57,263 nucleotides of DNA from Methylococcaceae bacterium (GTDB taxonomy: Bacteria > Pseudomonadota > Gammaproteobacteria > Methylococcales > Methylomonadaceae): contig SPJM01000359.1 of the NCBI GenBank assembly GCA_006844585.1, positions 1-57,263 of the forward strand. The letters run 5' to 3'. Made by a program: the position numbers and the translations under genes. Each line of letters starts with the position of its first letter. Position 1 is the stretch's first letter. The notes below the pieces were generated by a model that was given only the letters and a program-made list of their open reading frames with translations, ran no database searches and had not been told where the DNA came from. Positions 42,171 to 50,395 of the stretch are shown piece by piece.

Positions 42171-43508
42171 ATGAAAATGCGTAAATTTTTAATTAACTGG
42201 GTATTATGCTTAATACCTTTTCAGTCTTTTGCTGTTGATAGTAATGATGTTTTACCCGTCATTCAAAGTAAAAACCAAGCCATTCTAGAAATAAACTTGG
42301 CTAATTTTCAGAATGGAAGTACGGATTTCATTCCTCTCATTGATTTTTCACAGCTTGCTGAAGCTGAATCGCCCTTTTTTAACGGCGCGCTGATCAACGG
42401 CGCTGGTGAAATCATTGGTTTAACACACCCTATTAATCGTTCTTTAATTGTTGATCCTAATAATGCGGATTTAGTGATAGGCGTAAGTTTGAATATTGTT
42501 TCAGCTATTTCTGTTTATCAGAGTTCGGGAGAGATTCTTGGAACCATTGAAAATGGCGTTATTTCCGGCGTGGATGGACAGCTAGATCGATTTAATCGAT
42601 TTGTTTATAATTCGGACGGTCGCATCATCGGCATTGCGGTGGGTAATGAGGTTGTCGCAACCAATGGCAAATATTTAGGCGACTTGAGTTTCTTAATAAC
42701 TGATGGTGTAAACAATTTAGGTTATTTAGCGAATTTGGCTTTTAATGATGCTGATGAATTAATTGGCGTTCTGACCAGTTCAGGGGTGGTCTTAAACGCT
42801 GCCGGGGAAATTGTCGGCACGACTAATTTCAATGCTCAAAATGCGCGACAAGAAAGTTTGATTTTTGACAGCGTAACCTTGACGCTTATCGGCAAGCACA
42901 GAAGCGTATGGGTATTGCCTGATGGAAATCGGCAAATTCTTGATGTGGAAGGTTTAAATTCGATTAGCAATTCATTAGACTCTAGAGCGTTTGACTCTCA
43001 GGGTAATTTTCTAGGTATTTTCTTCGCCAGAGATAGCTCTGTTTTTAATAACAACTCTGTAACTCGCGTATTTTTTAATAATGTTTGGCAGCGTCCTGTT
43101 GAGTCTCAAGGTGAATATATTGCTCGAAAGTTGACGGAAAACGAAGACCCTACCAAAATTCAGTTTATAGATAGCATTGGACGCTCTTGGCGATTGACTA
43201 AAGGTCAAACTCTCGTACAAACAACTTACTCGACAAGAATCATTATCGAAAACATAGTGGCTGCTTTTCCTGATTTTTTTGCAGAATCCACTTTCGAACA
43301 AAGTACAATCCCGGAAGACCTTACCGGTCACAACATAATAAGACTTTATTCTGCGCAGAATATTCCCAATATTGCGGCTACCGGGCTTTTGCAATTAGAT
43401 GGTGCTGTTTTTTACAGTATTAATAGTGGTTTTACCTGGATAAGATACGGTACCCTACAAGACGCCAATCATGATCCAGCGATTTGCGGATCAACAACTT
43501 GTTTTTAA
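42171..43508 (+). CDS. Secreted repeat protein, unknown
   Basis: A 445-residue exported protein with signal peptide KFLINWVLCLIPFQSFA. The middle carries imperfect repeats of about 30-50 residues containing a G-E/R-I-I/L-G core, such as LINGAGEIIGL, SSGEILGTIENG, SDGRIIGIAVGNE, DADELIGVLTSSGVV and SQGNFLGIFF. These look like a beta-rich repeat. The C-terminus has a separate domain and the pair CGSTTCF. It starts 13 bases after the barrel gene, so they are co-transcribed. No family was recognised. Confidence 0.75.
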   Translation: MKMRKFLINWVLCLIPFQSFAVDSNDVLPVIQSKNQAILEINLANFQNGSTDFIPLIDFSQLAEAESPFFNGALINGAGEIIGLTHPINRSLIVDPNNADLVIGVSLNIVSAISVYQSSGEILGTIENGVISGVDGQLDRFNRFVYNSDGRIIGIAVGNEVVATNGKYLGDLSFLITDGVNNLGYLANLAFNDADELIGVLTSSGVVLNAAGEIVGTTNFNAQNARQESLIFDSVTLTLIGKHRSVWVLPDGNRQILDVEGLNSISNSLDSRAFDSQGNFLGIFFARDSSVFNNNSVTRVFFNNVWQRPVESQGEYIARKLTENEDPTKIQFIDSIGRSWRLTKGQTLVQTTYSTRIIIENIVAAFPDFFAESTFEQSTIPEDLTGHNIIRLYSAQNIPNIAATGLLQLDGAVFYSINSGFTWIRYGTLQDANHDPAICGSTTCF

Positions 43509-43537
43509 TGTTTGCTGATTTATCCCTTTATTAAACC

Positions 43538-43575
43538 GGACGGGGCATTCTGCCCCGTTCGAGACTTTTATGTTT
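43538..43575 (+). terminator. Probable terminator after the exported-protein locus
   Basis: GGACGGGGCA and TGCCCCGTTC form a strong GC stem with a short TTC loop, about 30 bases after the stop of the repeat protein. A T-containing stretch (ACTTTTATG) follows. It probably ends the four-gene transcript. Confidence 0.6.
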
Positions 43576-43582
43576 CCGGTTA

Positions 43583-43694
43583 TATTTCCCCAAGCCTCAA
43601 ATACTATTTTTATCCAAGCCCTGCACTCTGGGAATCACTTTATCGATACCGTATAAATCTTTGTGTTTTTATCTTTACCTTGCGGTTTTTTGTT
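43583..43694 (-). pseudogene. Diverged duplicate of the HD-GYP gene 3' end
   Basis: About 112 bases match 44023-44140, the last codons of the HD-GYP gene, in the same orientation. There are scattered substitutions and a 6-base gap; by eye about 85% of positions agree. The two copies flank a broken VapBC-like pair. It has no start and no stop context, so it is a gene fragment. It may be the old 3' end left behind by an insertion, or a piece of a related gene brought in. Confidence 0.75.
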
Positions 43695-43732
43695 ATATCT
43701 ATGGTGTAATTCACCAGCGCTAAAATAACGCC

Positions 43733-43916
43733 ATGAAAAACATCAGCGAAATAAATTCGAGTAAAGTTAGAACAGCCTTATATTCAACACCTGAAAAAAA
43801 AAGCCAATACGCAACAATTTATGGATATGCTGGCGGACATTGAGCCGGTGGAAACAAAAATATCGAGTGAGGCGAGGGGGCAACGACTAAGAGAAGGTAA
43901 GGAGCTAAACGAATAG
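43733..43916 (+). pseudogene. Broken VapB-like antitoxin gene
   Basis: From the ATG the frame reads MKNISEINSSKVRTALYSTP, then hits a run of nine A at 43794-43802. Skipping one base restores a frame reading ANTQQFMDMLADIEPVETKI and on to a stop at 43914-43916. The product then resembles a short antitoxin preceding a PIN-domain toxin. In the actual sequence the frame ends early at 43849. A sequencing error in the A-run is possible, but the neighbouring toxin is also broken. Confidence 0.6.
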
Positions 43917-43917
43917 C

Positions 43918-44019
43918 ATGAATAATATTGTTTTAGACTCGTGTGTTTTCTCTAAGTTTTTTTACAAGAGCCTGATCGGGATGATTGGAAGTTTATATTT
44001 CAATAATAAGCCGCATTAA
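43918..44019 (+). pseudogene. Truncated VapC-like PIN toxin fragment
   Basis: The ATG, one base after the antitoxin stop, opens MNNIVLDSCVFSKFF, the first strand of a PIN-domain ribonuclease with its first acidic residue (D7). The frame then shifts: another frame continues FLQEPDRDDW, the expected follow-on. The sequence breaks off into the 3' end of the HD-GYP gene three bases later. The remaining catalytic acidic residues are missing, so it is non-functional. Confidence 0.6.
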
Positions 44020-44021
44020 AT

Positions 44022-45155
44022 TTATTTCCCCAACCCCCAAATACTATTCTTATCCAATTCCAAGCCCTGCACTCTGGGGATCACTTTAATGATGCCGTAT
44101 AAATCTTTGTGCTTGGTATCTTTACGTTGCGGGTTTTTATAAGGGGAGCCGCGCGGTGATAAAATACTCAACACTAAAGGCGCGTCCGCCTGTTTAACGC
44201 CTCTGTGGATGACGATGGCGGTATCCCCATTGGCTAATTGCACGAAAGCGCCGGGCGGATAAATACCCAACTCCTTAATCAGCAACTGCGCCAGCGTAGC
44301 GTCCACCGATTCGGTGCGCTGAATAAAAATATCCTTCAGAGCTTTTTTTACAAAATAACCGTCGCGGTATTTGCGCGGCAACACCATCGCACTGTAAATA
44401 TCCGCTAAAGATAATACTTTTGCATAAAGACTGATGTTATCCCCTTCCAGAGCATTGGGATAGCCGGAGCCATCAGGGCGCTCATGATGATTAAGAACGG
44501 TGTCCAGCCATTCTTTGTGGGCAATGCCCATGCCTTTCAATATCTCACAGCCGACCGCCGGATGTTTTTTGACGGCGATTTGTTGGTCTAATGTCAGCGG
44601 GCTTTCTTGTTGGCTTAAAATATCCTGCAAGGTCAGCATACCGATATTTTGTGTTAAAGCCGCCGATAAGTAGAGCACTCGATCCTCTGCTGGAATTTTT
44701 TTGCGGCGCAATAATAATTCAGTCAAAATGGCGCACAGCACAGGATGCACCTGGGTGTAAACTGCATCTTGATCCAACATGACCGCGCCTAGCGTGGCGT
44801 CGGCGTTTTCATAACATAATTTTTGAATAACAGAGGCGACTTTAGTGACTCGATGATCATAATCGCTATCTTGACCGCGGTTCATGTCCTGGAGAATGCG
44901 AGACACATTCTGCCGTATCACATCCAATACCGTAAAAGGCGATGATAAAGAGACTCTTTGTTTATTATTGAGCGTTTTACTTTCTTCATCAGTCGGTTTT
45001 CTGAATAAGCCCCGAGTCAATAAAATGTGCTTTTGGCGTTCGCTTTGTACAATTTGCCCTTTATCCAACAGCAATTCGTTATCTTGGGCGTACACCGGCC
45101 ACTGTAGCGGTTGCCCGACTTCCAAATCCTCTTTGTTGAGTTGAATTTTTTGCAT
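44022..45155 (-). CDS. HD-GYP domain protein with degenerate catalytic HD pair
   Basis: A 377-residue cytoplasmic protein. The HD-GYP fold is recognisable from about 135: H137, ALTQNIGML where the family has HDIGK, KKHPAVGCEILKGMG, HHERPDGSGYP (223-233) and SLADIYSAMV. The HD pair at 168-169 is replaced by Thr-Gln, so cyclic-di-GMP hydrolysis is doubtful, and it may be a binding or signalling domain only. Its N-terminal 90 residues are of no known family. The 3' end is duplicated downstream at 43583-43694. Confidence 0.85.
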   Translation of the reverse strand: MQKIQLNKEDLEVGQPLQWPVYAQDNELLLDKGQIVQSERQKHILLTRGLFRKPTDEESKTLNNKQRVSLSSPFTVLDVIRQNVSRILQDMNRGQDSDYDHRVTKVASVIQKLCYENADATLGAVMLDQDAVYTQVHPVLCAILTELLLRRKKIPAEDRVLYLSAALTQNIGMLTLQDILSQQESPLTLDQQIAVKKHPAVGCEILKGMGIAHKEWLDTVLNHHERPDGSGYPNALEGDNISLYAKVLSLADIYSAMVLPRKYRDGYFVKKALKDIFIQRTESVDATLAQLLIKELGIYPPGAFVQLANGDTAIVIHRGVKQADAPLVLSILSPRGSPYKNPQRKDTKHKDLYGIIKVIPRVQGLELDKNSIWGLGK

Positions 45156-45266
45156 AGCCTAAGTATTGACCATAAAGTTATTCTCAGCAAGTAGAGTTGA
45201 GAAAACTAAACCTGATGACTATATCAGTAGTAAAATGTCTTTTATCTCAGTTCAATTTTTCGTGTA

Positions 45267-45881
45267 GTGAAAACAACAGTTAAAGATTTAGTTCAAACGC
45301 GCATCCCCACAGAACATGGCGATTTCATCCTGCATTATTTCAGCAACAGCGCCGATGATAAGGAGCACATCGCTTTTGTAAAAGGCGAGATAGCCGGTCG
45401 TGAAAAAGTGCCGGTCAGAATCCATTCGGAGTGTTTTACCGGCGATGTCTTAGGATCCAGACGTTGTGACTGCGGCGAACAATTGGATCTGGCTTTGGCG
45501 ATTATCGAGCAATACGGTTGCGGGGTATTAATTTATCTGCGTCAAGAAGGGCGCGGCATCGGTTTGTTAAAAAAATTACAAGCTTACAATCTACAGGATC
45601 AAGGCTTGGATACGGTTGACGCCAATATCCACTTGGGGCATTTGGCCGATGAGCGGGAATATGACATCGCGGCGATGATTTTAGAGAGCTTGCAGCTTAA
45701 GTCTGTCGCCTTGATCACCAATAACCCGAAAAAAATTGATGAACTGAAGCGCTTAGGAATTGCCGTTGATGAACGTATTCCCAGTGAAGCGCAAATTCAT
45801 AAAGACAATCAGGATTATTTAAAAACCAAAGTCGAAAAAATGCAGCATATGCTCTCGATCAAAGATAAAGATGGCCGATAA
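45267..45881 (+). CDS. ribA: GTP cyclohydrolase II
   Basis: A 204-residue enzyme that opens GTP in the first step of riboflavin synthesis. The zinc cysteines are present: C56, C67 and C69 in SECFTGDVLGSRRCDCGEQL. YLRQEGRGIGL and the arginine and aspartate-containing nucleotide site follow. The start codon is GTG at 45267. It is a stand-alone RibA without a fused RibB domain. Its end overlaps the Lon-like gene by 11 bases, an unusual partner. Confidence 0.95.
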   Translation: MKTTVKDLVQTRIPTEHGDFILHYFSNSADDKEHIAFVKGEIAGREKVPVRIHSECFTGDVLGSRRCDCGEQLDLALAIIEQYGCGVLIYLRQEGRGIGLLKKLQAYNLQDQGLDTVDANIHLGHLADEREYDIAAMILESLQLKSVALITNNPKKIDELKRLGIAVDERIPSEAQIHKDNQDYLKTKVEKMQHMLSIKDKDGR

Positions 45882-48267
45882 ATTAAAATTACCCGTTAGC
45901 GCATTAAAAATAAATATTAACCTGAACGACTTTATTGAGTCGTCTGAAATCGCCGGTAATGAGCAGCCCATACTCGGCCAAAGCAGAGCCTGTTCCGCTT
46001 TAACTTTCGGCGTCGCCATGCAATCGCCCGGTTATAACATTTTTGTGATGGGCGAGCCGGGCACGGGTCGCTTATCAATGATAACCGACCACCTCAGCAA
46101 GCATGCCGATCAGCAAGAAGCGCCGATGTCTTATGCTTATGTGGAAAACTTCCGGAATCAGCGCGAGCCGGTGGCCATTCAATTACCCGCCGGGCAAGGC
46201 CATGAGTTCAGCCAATCTATTGAGAAGTTGATGGATAATTTATTGGCGACTTTTCCAGCGGCTTTCGAAAACCCGGCTTATCAACAAAAGAAAGCCGCTA
46301 TTGAGCGACGCTTCAACCAACGCTATAACCAGGCGATTGACTTAGTTGATGAGAAAGCCAGAAGCTTGAATGTGGCATTGTACCGGGACAGCGAGGCCAT
46401 TACCTTTTTGCCGTTGCGCGATAATAAAGTTTTGGAAGATGATCAATTCACGTTATTGCCGCAGCCTGAGCGCGATGAGTTTCACAAGCGCACCGGGCAA
46501 CTGGAAGAATATCTAAGCGATGTATTGTTGGAACTGCCGCAATGGCGGCGAACGATGGTGGAGGAAATTAAGCGACTGGATAAAGAAACGATTGAACACG
46601 ATATCGATCCGTTGCTCAGCGAACTGAATCATCATTATCAAAATATTGATGATGTTATCAGCTATTTGGATGAATTAAAAAAGGATTTAAGCGCTACTAT
46701 CAGTGATTTTCTGATGCCGACGCGCAACCCGAATCAATTCGATTTAACCGCCAAGCGCAGCTTGTTGAGCGAGCAATATATGCCTAATGTGCTGGTCGAT
46801 TATCAGCCCGATAACGGCGCACCGATCGTGTATGAGCCGCATCCCACCTATCAAAACCTGTTCGGTCGAATTGAGTATCTCAGCGATCAAGGAACGTTGA
46901 TCACCAGTTATCGGCGCATTTGCGCAGGCTCTTTGCATAAGGCGAACGGCGGATATTTAATTCTTGACGCTGAAAAATTGCTGACCTACCCATTTGTTTG
47001 GGAAGGACTGAAGCGAGCCTTAAAATCCGCCCGCATTGAAATTGAAACGCCCTACTCAGAGCTTGGCGTGAATACCATGACCTTAAAGCCGGAAGTGATA
47101 CCGCTCAATGTTAAGGTGATATTGGTCGGCAGCCGAGATATTTATTATTTATTGGAAGATCTGGATGATGAATTCAATGAAATGTTTCGGGTATTGGCTG
47201 ATTTTGACGACCATATTCGGCTCAATGAAGAAAACTTTACCGGGTTTGCCGATTTAATGATGCGCCAAGCCCGCGACAGCGGCGCCAAGCCCTTAACGCG
47301 GGCGGCTATTTTACGCTTGATTGAACACAGTTGCCGGTTGGCGGAGCATCAAAAGCGCTTGTCCGCGAAAGTTAATGATTCACTGGAGATCATCGGCGAA
47401 GCCAATCTAATGGCCGGGCAAAATAATCAGCCGCAAATAGACAAGGCGGAAGTTGAAATGGCCCTGGCCGCTCGCGAATCCCGCAACGGCCGCATTGCTG
47501 AAGAAATTCTTGAAGAAATGCTGGACGGCACGATATTGATTGATACAGAAGGCGAAGTGATCGGCAAGGTCAACGGCTTGACCGTGTTGGAAATCGGCGG
47601 CAGCAGTTTCGGCGCGCCGGCCCGCATCACGGCGACTGTTTATCCGGGTTCGCGCGGTATTGTCGATATTGAAAGAGAAGCGGAATTAGGCCAGGCCATT
47701 CATACTAAAGGCGTGATGATTCTAACCGGTTATTTAGGCCACTGTTACGCTCAGCAATTCCCCTTGGCGATTTCAGCCAGCATCGCGATGGAGCAATCTT
47801 ACGGCCATATCGACGGCGATAGCGCTTCCTTGGCGGAATTATGCTGTCTGGTTTCCGCTTTGACCCGTTTACCCATTCAACAAGGCATTGCCATTACCGG
47901 CTCAATTAATCAATATGGCGAGGTGCAAGCCATCGGCGGCGTCAATGAAAAAATAGAAGGTTTTTTCAGCTTATGCCAAGCGAGAGGGTTAACCGGTCAA
48001 CAAGCGGTTATCATACCTAAATCCAATCGCCGCAATTTGATGTTGAAGCAAGAGGTGATTGAGGCGGTTGAGCAAGGTTTGTTTGCCATCTATGCGGTAT
48101 CTTCCGTCAATCAGACATTGGAGCTGTTAATGGATAAAAGCGCTGGTGAAGCGGATCAGCAAGGCGAGTACCCTGAAGGCAGCATCAATCGTTTGGTTGT
48201 GGATAGACTGAAAGAGGTTTCAGAAATGTCCGAAGAAGATGAAAAAGAAGAGAGTGAAGCCGAATAA
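45871..48267 (+). CDS. Lon-family ATP-dependent protease (LonB/YcbZ-like)
   Basis: A 798-residue protease. The N-terminal half is the AAA_32-type ATPase with GEPGTGRLS where Walker A normally has GK, a long coiled-coil insertion (about 150-275), and LHKANGGYLILDAEKLL. The C-terminal Lon protease domain has the Ser-Lys dyad at S651 (DGDSASLAEL) and K694 (GGVNEKIEGF). The acidic tail is rich in Glu. It is not the classic Lon. It overlaps ribA by 11 bases. The altered Walker A is seen in this subfamily and may still bind nucleotide. Confidence 0.9.
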   Translation: MADKLKLPVSALKININLNDFIESSEIAGNEQPILGQSRACSALTFGVAMQSPGYNIFVMGEPGTGRLSMITDHLSKHADQQEAPMSYAYVENFRNQREPVAIQLPAGQGHEFSQSIEKLMDNLLATFPAAFENPAYQQKKAAIERRFNQRYNQAIDLVDEKARSLNVALYRDSEAITFLPLRDNKVLEDDQFTLLPQPERDEFHKRTGQLEEYLSDVLLELPQWRRTMVEEIKRLDKETIEHDIDPLLSELNHHYQNIDDVISYLDELKKDLSATISDFLMPTRNPNQFDLTAKRSLLSEQYMPNVLVDYQPDNGAPIVYEPHPTYQNLFGRIEYLSDQGTLITSYRRICAGSLHKANGGYLILDAEKLLTYPFVWEGLKRALKSARIEIETPYSELGVNTMTLKPEVIPLNVKVILVGSRDIYYLLEDLDDEFNEMFRVLADFDDHIRLNEENFTGFADLMMRQARDSGAKPLTRAAILRLIEHSCRLAEHQKRLSAKVNDSLEIIGEANLMAGQNNQPQIDKAEVEMALAARESRNGRIAEEILEEMLDGTILIDTEGEVIGKVNGLTVLEIGGSSFGAPARITATVYPGSRGIVDIEREAELGQAIHTKGVMILTGYLGHCYAQQFPLAISASIAMEQSYGHIDGDSASLAELCCLVSALTRLPIQQGIAITGSINQYGEVQAIGGVNEKIEGFFSLCQARGLTGQQAVIIPKSNRRNLMLKQEVIEAVEQGLFAIYAVSSVNQTLELLMDKSAGEADQQGEYPEGSINRLVVDRLKEVSEMSEEDEKEESEAE

Positions 48268-48289
48268 ATCAGATGGCGTTGGGTTAAAG

Positions 48290-48365
48290 TGGTGGGTGCT
48301 GAGGGGTTCGAACCCCCGACCCTCGCCTTGTAAGGGCGATGCTCTCCCAGCTGAGCTAAGCACCC
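48290..48365 (-). tRNA. tRNA-Val (anticodon TAC)
   Basis: The minus strand reads GGGTGCTTAGCTCAGCTGGG, a D-arm, then an anticodon loop CTTACAA with TAC, the T-arm GGGTTCGAACCCC, and an acceptor stem GGGTGCT/AGCACCC. The 3' CCA is encoded. The length is 76 bases. It closely matches bacterial tRNA-Val(UAC). It lies just after the Lon-like gene on the opposite strand, with no other tRNA beside it. Confidence 0.95.
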
Positions 48366-48472
48366 CACCTGTAACCCGAAAAGCATTGCCGCTTCTCAAA
48401 GAAAGCGGCATTATACGGAAAACCATTGTACAATGCAATTGCTAAGTAAAATAAATATCCGGGAGCTGACTG

Positions 48473-48883
48473 ATGACGACAACGGGCAAGTGCGCATGCG
48501 GCGCAATTCAATTTCAATTTGAAGGCGAACCTATCAACAACGCATTTTGTTATTGTACGGAATGCCAAAAACATACCGGTTCGGATAAATGGTTCGGTAT
48601 TTGGGTAGCCATCGACAAATTAGCGTTTACTCAAGGCGAACCCGCAGTATTCGAGCGACTGGGCGATTCCGGTCAGCCGGTCAACCATTTGTTTTGTCCG
48701 AAATGCGCAACAACCTTATGCGTAGAAGTGCCAGTGGTCAATATCTATTCGGTTTCTGCAACGGTTTTGGATAATAATCAACCTTCATCCCCCAATATGG
48801 TGATTTACGCCGCTTCCGCGCCAAGCTGGGCGACTTTTCCTGAAAACGTGCCGGTTTATGAAAAATTGCCGCCTGACTTATAA
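48473..48883 (+). CDS. GFA/CENP-V-fold zinc protein
   Basis: A 136-residue protein of the GFA family, once described as glutathione-dependent formaldehyde-activating enzyme. The zinc ligands are KCACGAIQF, CYCTECQKHTG and FCPKCATTLC. Family members have varied or unknown roles, so formaldehyde handling is only a possibility. The last 26 bases overlap the start of a small membrane-protein frame. Confidence 0.85.
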   Translation: MTTTGKCACGAIQFQFEGEPINNAFCYCTECQKHTGSDKWFGIWVAIDKLAFTQGEPAVFERLGDSGQPVNHLFCPKCATTLCVEVPVVNIYSVSATVLDNNQPSSPNMVIYAASAPSWATFPENVPVYEKLPPDL

Positions 48884-49052
48884 GACCTCGGAAGCCATTG
48901 AGCGCCTTAATAAAGAAGATCATTTACATTATGTACAAGAACAAATGTTGAGACAGGAATTAAGGAGCGAAGGCGAATTTAAATTATTGAAATGGATGAT
49001 TGGTTTTAATCTGGCGTTTACGATGGCGCTTGTTTGGAAAGTGTTTACCTAG
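48858..49052 (+). CDS. Small membrane protein overlapping the GFA gene
   Basis: A 64-residue frame. Residues 1-40 are charged and helical (EAIERLNKEDHLHYVQEQML), and residues about 45-62 (WMIGFNLAFTMALVWKVF) make one membrane helix. It overlaps the GFA gene end by 26 bases and ends 2 bases from the convergent pilR gene. No family was recognised. The absence of another gene here and the sensible helix favour it being real, but the start is uncertain. Confidence 0.5.
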   Translation: MKNCRLTYKTSEAIERLNKEDHLHYVQEQMLRQELRSEGEFKLLKWMIGFNLAFTMALVWKVFT

Positions 49053-49054
49053 CT

Positions 49055-50395
49055 CTATTCCATATCCAGTTTTTTCAATCGATAGCGCAAAGAACGGAAA
49101 GTAATGCCAAGCTGCTTGGCGGTAGCAGTCTTATTCCATCGGTTTTCCTCTAAAGCTTCGCTCAAAGCTTGTTTTTCAATTTCTTCCAAATATTCTTCTA
49201 AGGATTGTCGGTTGGGGTTAAACGAACTGACCGGCATTTGTTCGCTGTATAAAGGTAAATTCAGATCGTCTTTATCTATGCATTGGCCGTTGAACAGGGC
49301 GATAGCGCGTTCCAAAATATTTTCTAATTCGCGCACATTTCCGGGGAAATAATATTGTTTTAATGCGTTCAAAGCGGCGGATGAAATATTCGGCTCCTGA
49401 ATTTTATTACGATCAGCCAATTTTCTTAATAAGAAACCGGTGATAAGCGGTATGTCGTCCGGCCTTTTTCTTAAAGGCGGCAAGCTTAATTCAATGACAT
49501 TCAAACGATAATATAGATCCTGGCGAAAACGGCCTTCTTGCACCATTTGCCCGAGATTTTGATGGGTTGCCGATAAGATTCTGATATTGACGGATATTTC
49601 CGCATGCGCGCCCACCGGCCTTATTTTTTTCTCTTGTATCGCGCGCAATAATTTGACTTGCAAGGGGAACGGCAAGTCGGCGACTTCATCCAGAAATAAG
49701 GTGCCGCCGTGAGCCGCTTGAAAAAAACCTTTTTTATCAGCAACCGCGCCGGTAAAACTGCCTTTTACATGGCCGAAAAATTCACTTTCCATCAAATCAT
49801 GGGGAATAGCCCCGCAGTTAATGGCGACAAAAGGACGATCACCATTGGGACCTTGCTGATGAATCAGGCGGGCCACTAATTCCTTGCCGGAACCTGATTC
49901 GCCGCTAATATAAATCGGCGCCTGGGTGTTGGCTACTTTTTCTATGGTGGAGCGTATTTGCCGCATGGAGTGAGATTCGCCCAATAAGATATTCCGGGTT
50001 CTTCTTTCCTTGCTACGCTGCTTGGGTTCAGATAATTTCAAGGCGTTACGGATTAATTGCCTTAACGACTCCAGATCCACCGGTTTGGATAAAAAATCAA
50101 AAGCGCCTAGCTTCATCGCTTTAACCGCAGTATCCATGTTGCCGTGCGCAGTAATCACCACAACTGGCAAATGGGCGCTTTTCCGATTGATATAGTCCAG
50201 CAAACTAAGTCCATCGCCATCCGGCAAGCGCATATCGGTTAGACAAAGATCAAAAGCGCCTTGATCGAACAATCGCTTGGCGTCTGCAATATTATCCGCA
50301 GCGACGGTTTCAATATCCATTCTATTCAAGGTTATTTGCAGTAACTCTCGAATATCCGGCTCATCATCGACGATTAAGGTTACAGGCATACTCAT
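49055..50395 (-). CDS. pilR: Sigma-54 response regulator PilR
   Basis: A 446-residue NtrC-family activator of type IV pilus genes. The receiver domain has the DDE pocket and TDMRLPDGDGL. The AAA+ core has GESGSGKELVARLIH (Walker A), GSFTGA (sigma-54 contact loop), GGTLFLDEVADLP (Walker B) and FPGNVRELEN. The C-terminus has a Fis-type helix-turn-helix (KTATAKQLGITFRSLRYRL). The ATG at 50395 overlaps the pilS stop as ATGA. No pilA is in the window. Confidence 0.92.
   Translation of the reverse strand: MSMPVTLIVDDEPDIRELLQITLNRMDIETVAADNIADAKRLFDQGAFDLCLTDMRLPDGDGLSLLDYINRKSAHLPVVVITAHGNMDTAVKAMKLGAFDFLSKPVDLESLRQLIRNALKLSEPKQRSKERRTRNILLGESHSMRQIRSTIEKVANTQAPIYISGESGSGKELVARLIHQQGPNGDRPFVAINCGAIPHDLMESEFFGHVKGSFTGAVADKKGFFQAAHGGTLFLDEVADLPFPLQVKLLRAIQEKKIRPVGAHAEISVNIRILSATHQNLGQMVQEGRFRQDLYYRLNVIELSLPPLRKRPDDIPLITGFLLRKLADRNKIQEPNISSAALNALKQYYFPGNVRELENILERAIALFNGQCIDKDDLNLPLYSEQMPVSSFNPNRQSLEEYLEEIEKQALSEALEENRWNKTATAKQLGITFRSLRYRLKKLDME

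Noticed and set aside
43512-43709. 65-residue plus-strand frame after the repeat protein
   Set aside because: It runs antisense through the duplicated HD-GYP fragment and the terminator hairpin and has no support.
48220-48445. Several small frames over the tRNA-Val gene
   Set aside because: They overlap a complete tRNA gene on either strand and carry no domains.
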